A stretch of 37,303 nt of DNA, taken from Magnetospirillum sp. WYHS-4 (lineage in GTDB: Bacteria > Pseudomonadota > Alphaproteobacteria > Rhodospirillales > GLO-3). The translations under genes and the position numbers were made by a program. The notes below the pieces were generated by a model. That model searched no databases. It was not told the origin of the DNA and saw nothing but the letters and a program-made list of their open reading frames with translations. The stretch is from assembly GCA_039908345.1 (NCBI GenBank), contig JAMOBD010000026.1, positions 1 to 37,303 on the forward strand, in the 5' to 3' direction. Below are positions 1 to 7,362 of this stretch, piece by piece. Within the stretch, counting starts at the first letter, position 1; each line of letters opens with the position of its first letter.

Positions 1-386
1 GTGGAACGGGCGTTGACGGCCGTCGCTTCCGCCTGGGCGACTTCGGCCTGGGCCTGGTCGATTTCTTCCGGCCGGCTGCCGCTTTCCAGCTTGGCGACCT
101 GGGCCTTCTGGGCTTCCAGGCGGGCTTCTGCCAGCCGGACAGCGTCCTCGTACTGACCGCCGTCGATACGGGCCAGCAGTTGTCCGGCCGCCACCCGGTC
201 GCCTTCTTCCACCTTCAGTTCCATCAGGCGGCCCTCGACGTTGAAGGCCAGGTTGACTTGGCGGATTTCGACGTTGCCGTAGAGGGTCAGGCCGTCGCCT
301 TGGGCGGCGCGCTTGCCCAGCCAGTACCAGCCCCCCCCGCCGGCGGCCGCCGCCAGCACGATGATCGCCGCGATCGCCTTCTTCAT
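1..386 (-). CDS. HlyD-family membrane fusion protein, N-terminal part (truncated by window edge)
   Basis: The first 128 codons are present; the 3' end lies outside the window. Reading from ATG at 386 gives a basic start (MKK), one hydrophobic anchor of about 20 residues rich in Ala/Gly, then a biotinyl/lipoyl-like half-motif (residues roughly 38-70, ending GDRVAAGQLLARID) and the start of an Ala/Glu/Gln-rich alpha-helical hairpin (LAEARLEAQKAQVAKLE). This order is that of periplasmic adaptor proteins that link an inner-membrane ABC or RND pump to an outer-membrane channel (family knowledge). The ATG overlaps the stop of the upstream gene (ATGA), so translational coupling with the membrane protein at 383-2164 is likely. 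Substrate and pump type cannot be told from this fragment. Confidence 0.85.
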   Translation of the reverse strand, partial: MKKAIAAIIVLAAAAGGGGWYWLGKRAAQGDGLTLYGNVEIRQVNLAFNVEGRLMELKVEEGDRVAAGQLLARIDGGQYEDAVRLAEARLEAQKAQVAKLESGSRPEEIDQAQAEVAQAEATAVNARS

Positions 387-2164
387 GGCCTGACCTCGAA
401 CAGCCGGTATCCGGAGGCCGTCCCGGATGGACGCTCGCCCTCCTGCAGCCAGTCGGGCGGCCGATTCTCCAGCAAGCGCCGGTAGAGCAGGCCGGAACGG
501 TCGCCGTCGCCCGGCCGCGCGAAATGGTTGCCGCCATAATCGGAGCAAATCAGGATGCTGTCCACCCCCCGCTCCGCCATCCGCCGCCTGGCCTCGCCAT
601 CGTCCTCGGCCCGCATGATAAGGACGGAATCGGCGATGCCCCGGTGGTTGCGGTGATGCAGGGTTGCCAGCACCGCATGGGGGGTGCGGTAGAGGATCTC
701 GGCGCCGATATTGACATCAGTGAGGACGATGCGCGGCCGGGTTCCCAGGACCCGCGCCAGATCGCCGAAGCCACAGCCCAACTGCTGGCTGGGCACGTCC
801 TTCTCGCCGTTGGCTTCCTGAAGGATGGCTCCGGCGACGGGCGGTGCGGCCAACAGGCCCAGGACGATGAGCGGACGGGCCGCGGTGCGCAGGCCGGGGC
901 TCCGCCAGGTGTCGATGCGGCGGTCCAGGAAGCCGACCAAATCGGCCAGCGGCAGGCAGAAGAACAGCCCCGCGTAGGAAGCCCAGCGCAGCCATTCCAC
1001 GGTCATCGCGCCGAACAGCAAGGTCCCCGCGGCGACGAACATCCAGGGCCAGAACCCTTCCGTCCCCCGGACCAGCCACAGCCGCCGTCCCAACATGGGC
1101 AGGGCCAGCAGGCCCGAGCCGAGATAGACGAGAAAGCCGCCGAAGCCGCCGACGGGCTGGTGTTCGATGATCTGGACCAGGACGCCTTCTGCCAAGGCCG
1201 GGATGTCGCCGACGGTGCCGGGAACCAGCCGCGGGGACAAGACGAGAAGCGCCGCGAGAACCGCCCCCCCGGTCCCCAGCCCCGCGCCCAGCCGGCGGAC
1301 GGGCCCGTCCGGCCGCCAACGGGCGAGAACCTCCCAGGCGAGGACGAGCAGTCCCGCGAGAACCAAGTGAAGGGCCGAGATGCGGTCGGTCTCCAGCACC
1401 GCCAGGCCGGCCGGTCCCCGTTCGGCCAGCAAGGCCATGCCGATGCCGGCCAGGAAGGCCAGGGAAAGGGCCCGCGCCCTTTCCACCCCCCGCGGCTCGC
1501 CGGCCACCCAGGCCAGGCCGCAGACGGCCAGCGCGAGCCCCAGGACGGCCAGGAACTCGACGCCGACCCACAGGCCGAACGCGATGGCGAAGCCCGCCGC
1601 CACGGCCCCGCCCCGTTCCGCGGGGCCGAAGGATCTGGTCAAGGCGCCCAGCACCAGGACGACGGTCAGCAGATAGAGGGCATGGTGGTCGGCGACCCCC
1701 CAGCCCATCAGCGCCATGGTGCCCATCTGGGTGACGCCGATCGCCGCGGCCAGCGCCGCCCCGGCGCGCCCCAGCAAGGGAACGGCAGCCCAGGCCAGGG
1801 CAAGGGCTGTCGATACGTGCACGAGCGGACTGACCGCCAAGCCCGCCCAATGGATGGCGCGGGCCGGCCCCAGGAAAGGTTCGAGCGGCATCGCCAACAG
1901 CAGCAGTAGAACGTCCAGCGGTCGCGTCCAATGGGATTCGAAGCCGAAGGGAGCGTTGGCACGCCGCTCGACGCCATCCAGCCAGTTGCCCGTCTCGGCC
2001 AGATTCAGGACGCGCACCAGGCGCAGATAGCCGTCGCCGTCGGCGAAGCGCTCGAAGACCATGGCCGGGTCCTGGGCGAGGACCAGAACGCCGTGGATCA
2101 TGGCGACGAAGGCCGCCGCCGCCAGTCCGGGCAATAACCTGCTACGCGAAGGCTTACCTTCCAT
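383..2164 (-). CDS. polytopic membrane protein, GT-C glycosyltransferase-like (paralogue 1)
   Basis: A 593-residue protein with many hydrophobic segments in its first three quarters and a soluble C-terminal part. ATG at 2164 is chosen over the GTG nine bases upstream because AGGAGG at 2173-2178 lies 8 bases before it, whereas the GTG overlaps that site. An acidic motif, DGDGY (residues 42-46), follows the first membrane segment, and a second motif, ADHH (158-161), lies in a later loop. This layout recalls GT-C enzymes such as STT3/AglB and mannosyltransferases, which use an acidic first-loop motif and lipid-linked donors; that assignment is inference. The C-terminal domain has ILYRT, LHHRN and HFARPGD, all shared with the neighbour. 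It overlaps the downstream adaptor gene by 4 bases. Sure of the gene; function unproven. Confidence 0.75.
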   Translation of the reverse strand: MEGKPSRSRLLPGLAAAAFVAMIHGVLVLAQDPAMVFERFADGDGYLRLVRVLNLAETGNWLDGVERRANAPFGFESHWTRPLDVLLLLLAMPLEPFLGPARAIHWAGLAVSPLVHVSTALALAWAAVPLLGRAGAALAAAIGVTQMGTMALMGWGVADHHALYLLTVVLVLGALTRSFGPAERGGAVAAGFAIAFGLWVGVEFLAVLGLALAVCGLAWVAGEPRGVERARALSLAFLAGIGMALLAERGPAGLAVLETDRISALHLVLAGLLVLAWEVLARWRPDGPVRRLGAGLGTGGAVLAALLVLSPRLVPGTVGDIPALAEGVLVQIIEHQPVGGFGGFLVYLGSGLLALPMLGRRLWLVRGTEGFWPWMFVAAGTLLFGAMTVEWLRWASYAGLFFCLPLADLVGFLDRRIDTWRSPGLRTAARPLIVLGLLAAPPVAGAILQEANGEKDVPSQQLGCGFGDLARVLGTRPRIVLTDVNIGAEILYRTPHAVLATLHHRNHRGIADSVLIMRAEDDGEARRRMAERGVDSILICSDYGGNHFARPGDGDRSGLLYRRLLENRPPDWLQEGERPSGTASGYRLFEVRP

Positions 2165-2176
2165 CGTCGGCACCTC

Positions 2177-3949
2177 CTAGTCGGACACAACCCGGAACAG
2201 GCGGAAGGGCAAGGCGGACGGCAGGGGAAGTTCCCGCGCCCATTCGGGTCCCCGCCCGTCTTCCAGGCGCCGGTAGAACAGGTCGGGGCGCCCCTTATCG
2301 CCCGGCCGGGCGAAATGGTTGCCGCGCGATCCGGGGCACAGGGCGATCAGGTCGATGCCGCGGCGACGCAGTTCGGCCCCCGCCTCTCCTTCGTCCTCGG
2401 CTCTCAGGATGCGCAGGCTGTCCCGCATCCCCTCCTTGTTGCGGTGATGAAGCGTGGCGACCACGGAATGGTCGGTCCGATAGAGAATCTCCGGTCCGTC
2501 GTTGGCCGCGGCAAGAACGGTATGCGGTCCCGGCCCCGCCTTCTCCTCGCCCAGGAGTTCCACCAGACGGGCGGTCGGGCAGGACACCCCCTTTGCGGCC
2601 TCGGGCACCAGCAGGCCGCCCAGCAGCAGCGGCCCGACCGCCAGCCCGAACCCGCCAGCCAGCTTGGCCGGCAGGCGCCAAAGGCGGGCCGGCCGGGCTT
2701 CCAGCCAGCGATCGAGACGCAGAAGCGCCTCGGCCAGGAAGGGACAGGCGAATATCTCCGCATAGACGGCCCAGCGCGCGAAACTCTGAGCGAGAACCAT
2801 ATAGACCGCGAGCGCCGCCGCCAGCAGGCACCAGGCCCGGAAGGCCGGCCGCCCCCATTCCTCGCGCAGCCTGAGGTAGGCCACGGGCAGGCCGATCAGA
2901 CCCGCCCCCAGGTAGGCAAGGAAATTTCCCATATCGTCGATGGCCGCATATTCCTCGACCGTTTCGAAGATCAGGAAGGTCTCCGGATCGAAGGCCGCCT
3001 TCGGGCCCAGAAGAAGCTGGGGAAAGATCGCCGCCATGGCGCCGGCGACGGCAACCGCCGCGACCGCCGCGACCGCCAGCCTCCGGGACGGATGGGCCAG
3101 CCAAGGGGCCCGGCGCTCCAGCCCGGACAGGACCGCCCAGGCCACCGATACCAGGAGGGCGAAAACGAGATGGATGGCGGAAATCCGGTCTTGCTCGACC
3201 AGCCCGAAGCCCGTCCAGCCCCGGTCGAGAAGCAGGGCGAGCGCCAGTCCGCCCAACAGGGCCAGGGACAGCGCCCGCAGCCGCCCCGCCCCCGCCGGGT
3301 CCCCCGCCACCCAGACCAGCCCCAGCACGACCAGGACCAGCGCCAGGAAGACCAGCATCTCGGGCCCGGCCCAGAGGCCCAGGGCGAAGGTCAATCCCGC
3401 GGCGACGGCCTCGCCGGCCCCCGAAGAAGGTCGGACCAGGGTGCGAAGGGCGAATCCGAGGGCCAGCACGGTCAGCAGGAGAAACAGGAAATGATGGTCG
3501 GCGATGCCGAAGCCGCCCAGCTTCGCCAGTCCCACCTGCAACGCGCTCAGACCGCCCGCCAGCGCCGCCCCCACGCGCCCCATCGACGGTGCCAGCGCCC
3601 AGACCAGGGCCACGGCCGTCAGGACGTGCAGCAAGGGGCTGACCAGGACGCCGGCCGCATGGACCGACTGGGAAAGGCCCAGAAAGGGAAGGAAGGGCGC
3701 CGCCAGAACGGCCAGCAGGACGTCGAAGGGCCGGGTCCAATGCATGACCAGGCCGAAGGGGGCATTGGCGCCGGGAATCAGGTTGTCGTACCAAAGGCCG
3801 GTTTCCAGCCACCGGGTGACGCGAAGCAAGCGAAGATAGCTGTCGCCGTCGCCGACGATTCTTCCCCAGTCCGCGGGATCGCCGCCCCCGGCCAGCGCCC
3901 CATGCATCAGGGCCACGAACAGGGCCACCGCGAGATAGCTCGTCGTCAT
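2177..3949 (-). CDS. polytopic membrane protein, GT-C glycosyltransferase-like (paralogue 2)
   Basis: A 590-residue membrane protein clearly paralogous to the next gene downstream. Both share an early GDGD(S/G)Y motif (here residues 33-38), NAPFG near residue 62, HWTRP(F/L)DVLL, an ADHH motif (150-153) and a C-terminal soluble region with EILYRT, ATLHHRN and NHFARPGD. ATG at 3949 is chosen because GGAGGAAGC precedes it directly; the 28 extra upstream codons lack a ribosome site. The stop codon TAG (2177-2179) lies partly inside the Shine-Dalgarno sequence of the next gene, so the pair is probably coupled. A tandem pair of GT-C-like proteins next to an export adaptor suggests synthesis or decoration of an exported glycan or lipid, but donor and acceptor are unknown. 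Confidence 0.75.
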   Translation of the reverse strand: MTTSYLAVALFVALMHGALAGGGDPADWGRIVGDGDSYLRLLRVTRWLETGLWYDNLIPGANAPFGLVMHWTRPFDVLLAVLAAPFLPFLGLSQSVHAAGVLVSPLLHVLTAVALVWALAPSMGRVGAALAGGLSALQVGLAKLGGFGIADHHFLFLLLTVLALGFALRTLVRPSSGAGEAVAAGLTFALGLWAGPEMLVFLALVLVVLGLVWVAGDPAGAGRLRALSLALLGGLALALLLDRGWTGFGLVEQDRISAIHLVFALLVSVAWAVLSGLERRAPWLAHPSRRLAVAAVAAVAVAGAMAAIFPQLLLGPKAAFDPETFLIFETVEEYAAIDDMGNFLAYLGAGLIGLPVAYLRLREEWGRPAFRAWCLLAAALAVYMVLAQSFARWAVYAEIFACPFLAEALLRLDRWLEARPARLWRLPAKLAGGFGLAVGPLLLGGLLVPEAAKGVSCPTARLVELLGEEKAGPGPHTVLAAANDGPEILYRTDHSVVATLHHRNKEGMRDSLRILRAEDEGEAGAELRRRGIDLIALCPGSRGNHFARPGDKGRPDLFYRRLEDGRGPEWARELPLPSALPFRLFRVVSD

Positions 3950-4126
3950 GCTTCCTCCGCAACTCGCGCCCAGCCGTTCCCAGGGGGCGGAGAGTCCTGC
4001 CAAGGCGGGTTTCTGCGCCTTTCGCGATGGCACGCTGCAAGGTTTCGATCTACACTAGGCCCCGTGCCCGTCCGTTGTCGCGGATGTGGACCGGCGGGGT
4101 GCGTCAACACCGCCGCCCGCCCTGAC

Positions 4127-4156
4127 CATAACTGACCTTCTACGGAGGTAGTTATG
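4127..4156 (+). promoter_or_regulatory. hairpin covering the ribosome site and start codon of a micro-ORF
   Basis: CATAACT-G-ACCT (4127-4138) and AGGTAGTTATG (4146-4156) are complementary over 11 base pairs, with a single bulged G at 4134 and a 7-base loop. The right arm holds part of the Shine-Dalgarno sequence GGAGGT (4144-4149) and the entire ATG start codon (4154-4156). In RNA the stem would hide the initiation region, as in RNA thermometers and translational operators; as DNA it could instead be a protein-binding dyad. The pairing is seen directly; regulation is inference. Confidence 0.5.
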
Positions 4157-4240
4157 ACTATCCATGACTTTAGCCCAAGCCCTTCCTTTTCCCAAGCGCC
4201 GCCCATCGGCGTCAAGGGGATTGGCATGGCCGCGGGTTAG
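4154..4240 (+). CDS. possible 28-residue small protein
   Basis: An ATG preceded by a near-ideal Shine-Dalgarno sequence (GGAGGT, 4 bases before the ATG) opens a 28-codon frame ending in TAG at 4238-4240. The peptide begins MTIHDFSPSPSFSQAPP and ends in IGVKGIGMAAG: Ser/Pro-rich at first, then Gly-rich and slightly hydrophobic. It has no obvious signal peptide or membrane helix and I recognise no family. The quality of the ribosome site and its pairing in a hairpin are the only evidence of expression. It could be a small protein, a leader peptide without a following plus-strand gene, or chance. Confidence 0.35.
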   Translation: MTIHDFSPSPSFSQAPPIGVKGIGMAAG

Positions 4241-4352
4241 GACGGGGGCGGGGTGGTTGCCGATTCAGAAATCGTAATTGCCCCCCCGGTGACGGATGTC
4301 ATGCAGCAAGCGGCAGTGAGGTTCCGTCAAGGGTGAGCTTGATGGCGTGTCG

Positions 4353-6977
4353 CTAACAGGCCCCGTGCCGCCCGGCCGGAAGCCTGAACAGGAAGGTGCT
4401 GCCTCGGCCCGGTGTCGATTCGACCCAGATATGGCCGCCATGCCGTTCGACGATCTTCTTGCAGACCGCCAGACCGATGCCGGTGCCTTGGTATTCCCGA
4501 CGGTCATGCAGGCGCTGGAAGATCATGAAGATGCGGTCGAAGTCTTTCGGCGCTATGCCGATACCGTTGTCGCGCACGGAAAAAATCCAATCTCCCCCGC
4601 AGTGACGGGCCTCGATCCGGATTTCCGGCCGACCATCGGGCGTTCGGTACTTGAGCGCATTGCCGATCAGGTTCTGGAACAGGCTAATTGCCTGGGAACG
4701 ATCGGCAGGCAGGGTGGGAAGGACGCCGACATCGACGACCGCCCCCGATTCCGTGATGGACGCACGAAGGTTTTCCAGGGATTCCTGGAGCACGGGATTG
4801 AAATCGGTGGGCTCGATCTTCTGGCCGCGGGTACCGACGCGGGAATACTCCAGCAGGTCCCGGATCAACCGCTGCATGCGCCCGGAGCCTTCGACGATGA
4901 AGGCGATGAACTCGTCGGCGTCGTGATCCAGATGACCCTTGTAGCGGCGGGCCAAAAGCTGCGTATAACTCGAAATCATGCGTAGCGGCTCCTGGAGATC
5001 GTGGGAAGCGACGTAGGCGAACTGTTCCAGTTCCCGGTTGGAACTCAGCAGGTCCTCCTCCATCTGCTTGCGTTTGGCGATGTCGAGCCCCATGCCGATG
5101 ACGCAGCCTTCCGCTCCCAGGTCGCAACGCCGTCCGGTGAAATAATAAGGGATGAGCCGTCCGTCGGCGGTGAGCAGCGGAGCTTCGGTTTCCGCGTGGC
5201 CCTTCTCCAGAACCTCGGCAATCTTCGCGGCGATCTTGGGACGTTCCGGGTCCGGGAACAGATCGACGGGCGATATATGGGCAATTTCGTCGCTGCTGTA
5301 GCCGCTGACGATCTCGAGATTCTGGTTCCACAGCCGGAATCGGTTGCCTTCGCTGATCAGGTAGAAGATGCCCGGCAGGCTGTCGATGGCGGTGCGGACG
5401 AAATCCCGTTCGCGCCGGACCGCATCCTCGACCGCCATGCGTTCCGAAACGTCGCGGAACACGACGACGGCCCCCACCAGGCTGCCGTCATCCTCGCGCA
5501 CCGGGGTCGAGAAGTACTCGACCGGAAACGATGTCCCGTCCTTGCGCCAGAAGACCTCGCCCTTGATCTCGTGGGTAATGCCCTTCCGGTAGGAACCGTG
5601 ATTCGGGCAATCGTCGGCTGGATAGGGGCTGCCGTCGCCATGACTGTGATGGATGATCGGGTGGATGGGACGCCCCAGCAGTTCCGCCGCATCGAAGCCC
5701 AGCATGCGGGCGCCGATGGGATTGATGAAGGTGGCGCGGCCCTGGGTGTCCAGCCCATAGATGCCTTCGCCGACCGAATCGAGCAGTAGCTTGTTCTGGC
5801 GGGCCAGGCGTTCGATGGCGGCATCGGCCGTCCGCCTTGCCGTGATGTCGCGCAGATAGCCGGTGAAGAATGGCTTTTCGCCTGTGTTGTGGACCACGGT
5901 GATGGCGAGTTCCACCGGGAACTCACTGCCGTCGTAGCGCAGGGCGGTCAGTTCCAGGCGCTTGTTGAGCGCCTGTCCCTTCCCGGAGGCGATGAAGCGC
6001 TTCAGGCCCGCGTCGTGCGCCGCACGATGGGCCGGGGGAATGATGGTCTCGGCCAGAAGCTTGCCGATCACCTTGTCGCGCGGGCACCCGAAGGTATGCT
6101 CTGCAGCCGGATTGAACTCGACGATCCGGCCTTCCGAGTCCATGGTCACGATGCAATCGAGGGCCGTGTCGATCACCGACCGGAAACGGGCTTCGCTACG
6201 CTTGAGTTCCTCCTCGGCCGCCTTGCGCTCGACGATGCCGGCCAACCCACTGGCCATGGTTTCCAGGAAGCGCTGCTCCTCCTCGCACCGGGGGTGGCCG
6301 GCGGCGACATAGATGTTGAGGACCCCGAGCAGCTTGGCGCCGCTGGCAATCGGTACGCAGTAATGGCCGTGCGACGGCATGCCGTCGTAGGTGATGGTAT
6401 GGTCGTGGTCCACCTCGTTGCAGAAGACGACTTTTCCGGTGGCGGCGGCGCGACCGCAGTGGCAGGTGCCGAAGGGAACCCGAGCGCAGGAATCCAGTAT
6501 CGTCTGGCCGATGCCATGCTGGGCCCGCATGGTCAGCATCCCCGGCGATTCAACCACGAAGATGCCGCCTTTCTGGTCCAGGGACAGGTAGGGGACACCG
6601 ACGATCAATTCCAGGGCCTTCTGGAGCATCTCGTCCAGGGACAGGGAATGCAGGGACAAGGCGAGGACATCGTTCAGGACGCGCTGGTAGGCCAGGTTGT
6701 GGGTCAGGCGATCGCTGCTCTGGCGGAGTTGCTCGCTGGCTTGGCGCAATTCCTCCAGCAAGTCGCGCTCCTTGCGCGCCTGGTCGACGCCGTAGGGGCG
6801 CACGACCCAGAAATAGGCCAAGGGAACCACCAGAACCGGCAGGGCCAGCGCGTCGAACAGGACCTCCTGCCACGCCGAAAGCCATCCGGGCACGCCAAGG
6901 ACGAGGAAAGCCATCAACAGGCTTTCCACCCCGAAGACGATCACCGCAAGTCGCAAGGCGACCTTCGTCAATCCCAT
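4353..6977 (-). CDS. membrane-anchored GAF-PAS-PAS-PAS sensor histidine kinase
   Basis: An 874-residue sensor kinase. Two N-terminal membrane helices (about 8-29 and 39-60) are followed by a charged coiled coil (63-95), a GAF domain (about 110-255, with CHCGRAA and DHDHTITYDG), three PAS domains (about 265-385, 390-505, 510-635) and a kinase core. The H box is ASHDLQEPLR with phospho-acceptor His659. The N box reads QNLIGNALKYR, the G1 box VRDNGIGI and the G2 box GTGIGLAVCKKIVERHGG, so the enzyme looks intact. The His-DLQEPLR type H box is that of phytochrome-like and bacteriophytochrome-related kinases (HisKA). The GAF insert with C-H-C and D-H-D-H might bind a metal or cofactor, which is speculation. 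No response regulator is adjacent, so it is an orphan kinase. Confidence 0.95.
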   Translation of the reverse strand: MGLTKVALRLAVIVFGVESLLMAFLVLGVPGWLSAWQEVLFDALALPVLVVPLAYFWVVRPYGVDQARKERDLLEELRQASEQLRQSSDRLTHNLAYQRVLNDVLALSLHSLSLDEMLQKALELIVGVPYLSLDQKGGIFVVESPGMLTMRAQHGIGQTILDSCARVPFGTCHCGRAAATGKVVFCNEVDHDHTITYDGMPSHGHYCVPIASGAKLLGVLNIYVAAGHPRCEEEQRFLETMASGLAGIVERKAAEEELKRSEARFRSVIDTALDCIVTMDSEGRIVEFNPAAEHTFGCPRDKVIGKLLAETIIPPAHRAAHDAGLKRFIASGKGQALNKRLELTALRYDGSEFPVELAITVVHNTGEKPFFTGYLRDITARRTADAAIERLARQNKLLLDSVGEGIYGLDTQGRATFINPIGARMLGFDAAELLGRPIHPIIHHSHGDGSPYPADDCPNHGSYRKGITHEIKGEVFWRKDGTSFPVEYFSTPVREDDGSLVGAVVVFRDVSERMAVEDAVRRERDFVRTAIDSLPGIFYLISEGNRFRLWNQNLEIVSGYSSDEIAHISPVDLFPDPERPKIAAKIAEVLEKGHAETEAPLLTADGRLIPYYFTGRRCDLGAEGCVIGMGLDIAKRKQMEEDLLSSNRELEQFAYVASHDLQEPLRMISSYTQLLARRYKGHLDHDADEFIAFIVEGSGRMQRLIRDLLEYSRVGTRGQKIEPTDFNPVLQESLENLRASITESGAVVDVGVLPTLPADRSQAISLFQNLIGNALKYRTPDGRPEIRIEARHCGGDWIFSVRDNGIGIAPKDFDRIFMIFQRLHDRREYQGTGIGLAVCKKIVERHGGHIWVESTPGRGSTFLFRLPAGRHGAC

Positions 6978-7362
6978 CCCTTTGGCATCCCCGACCCCGA
7001 CCGGGACGGGAGACGACGGACCGAGTCCGCCCCATCCGAGAGTTCCGGGACCTTAGACGTTTCTTTGTTCTGGAAAAACTCTACAGGAAAAATGGGGAAA
7101 TCGCCATACCGTCTGTCAGCGACATACCGTCTGTCAGCGACAAGGGCCCCCATCCAGGTTGCGGAATCTGCACCCCTCCTGTACATCCATAGACGATTAA
7201 ACCTTAGTCGAAATCCAAGGAATACGAACCGCATCCCAGAGGGATGTCGGTGGACCGGGGAGAAATCGCGATGCGTGGAGCATCCCCTACCCGGCTGCAA
7301 GTCGCCGCCGCCCCGTCGGGCGGATGGCGGGACGGACCGCTGGCGGTCACGGTGGCGGCCTG
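6978..7362. other. divergent intergenic region of 385 bases
   Basis: This region lies between the divergently transcribed sensor kinase and exported peptidase and must hold both promoters. It is more AT-rich than its surroundings near 7050-7230. The only striking structure is the pair of 18-bp tandem repeats at 7105-7140. I see no confident -35/-10 pair and no small gene with a good ribosome site. Confidence 0.5.
7105..7142. repeat. two perfect 18-bp tandem repeats, each with a TGTC-N3-GACA dyad
   Basis: CATACCGTCTGTCAGCGA occurs at 7105-7122 and again, with no gap, at 7123-7140; the next two bases (CA) complete the second dyad. Each copy yields TGTCAGCGACA (7114-7124 and 7132-7142), an inverted repeat with 3-base spacer, centred 18 bp apart. 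The position between two divergent genes suits a regulator-binding site for the sensor kinase gene, the peptidase gene or both. Confidence 0.7.

Larger units (their letters stand above)
3950..4352. other. intergenic region of 403 bases with a micro-ORF
   Basis: This gap separates the minus-strand membrane-protein operon from the 3' end of the minus-strand sensor kinase. The part from 3950 to about 4120 should hold the promoter of the membrane-protein operon, but I see no convincing -35/-10 pair. The middle holds a hairpin (4127-4156) and a 28-codon plus-strand ORF (4154-4240), described separately. In 4241-4352 I see only a C-run and no clear gene, repeat or terminator. Confidence 0.5.
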
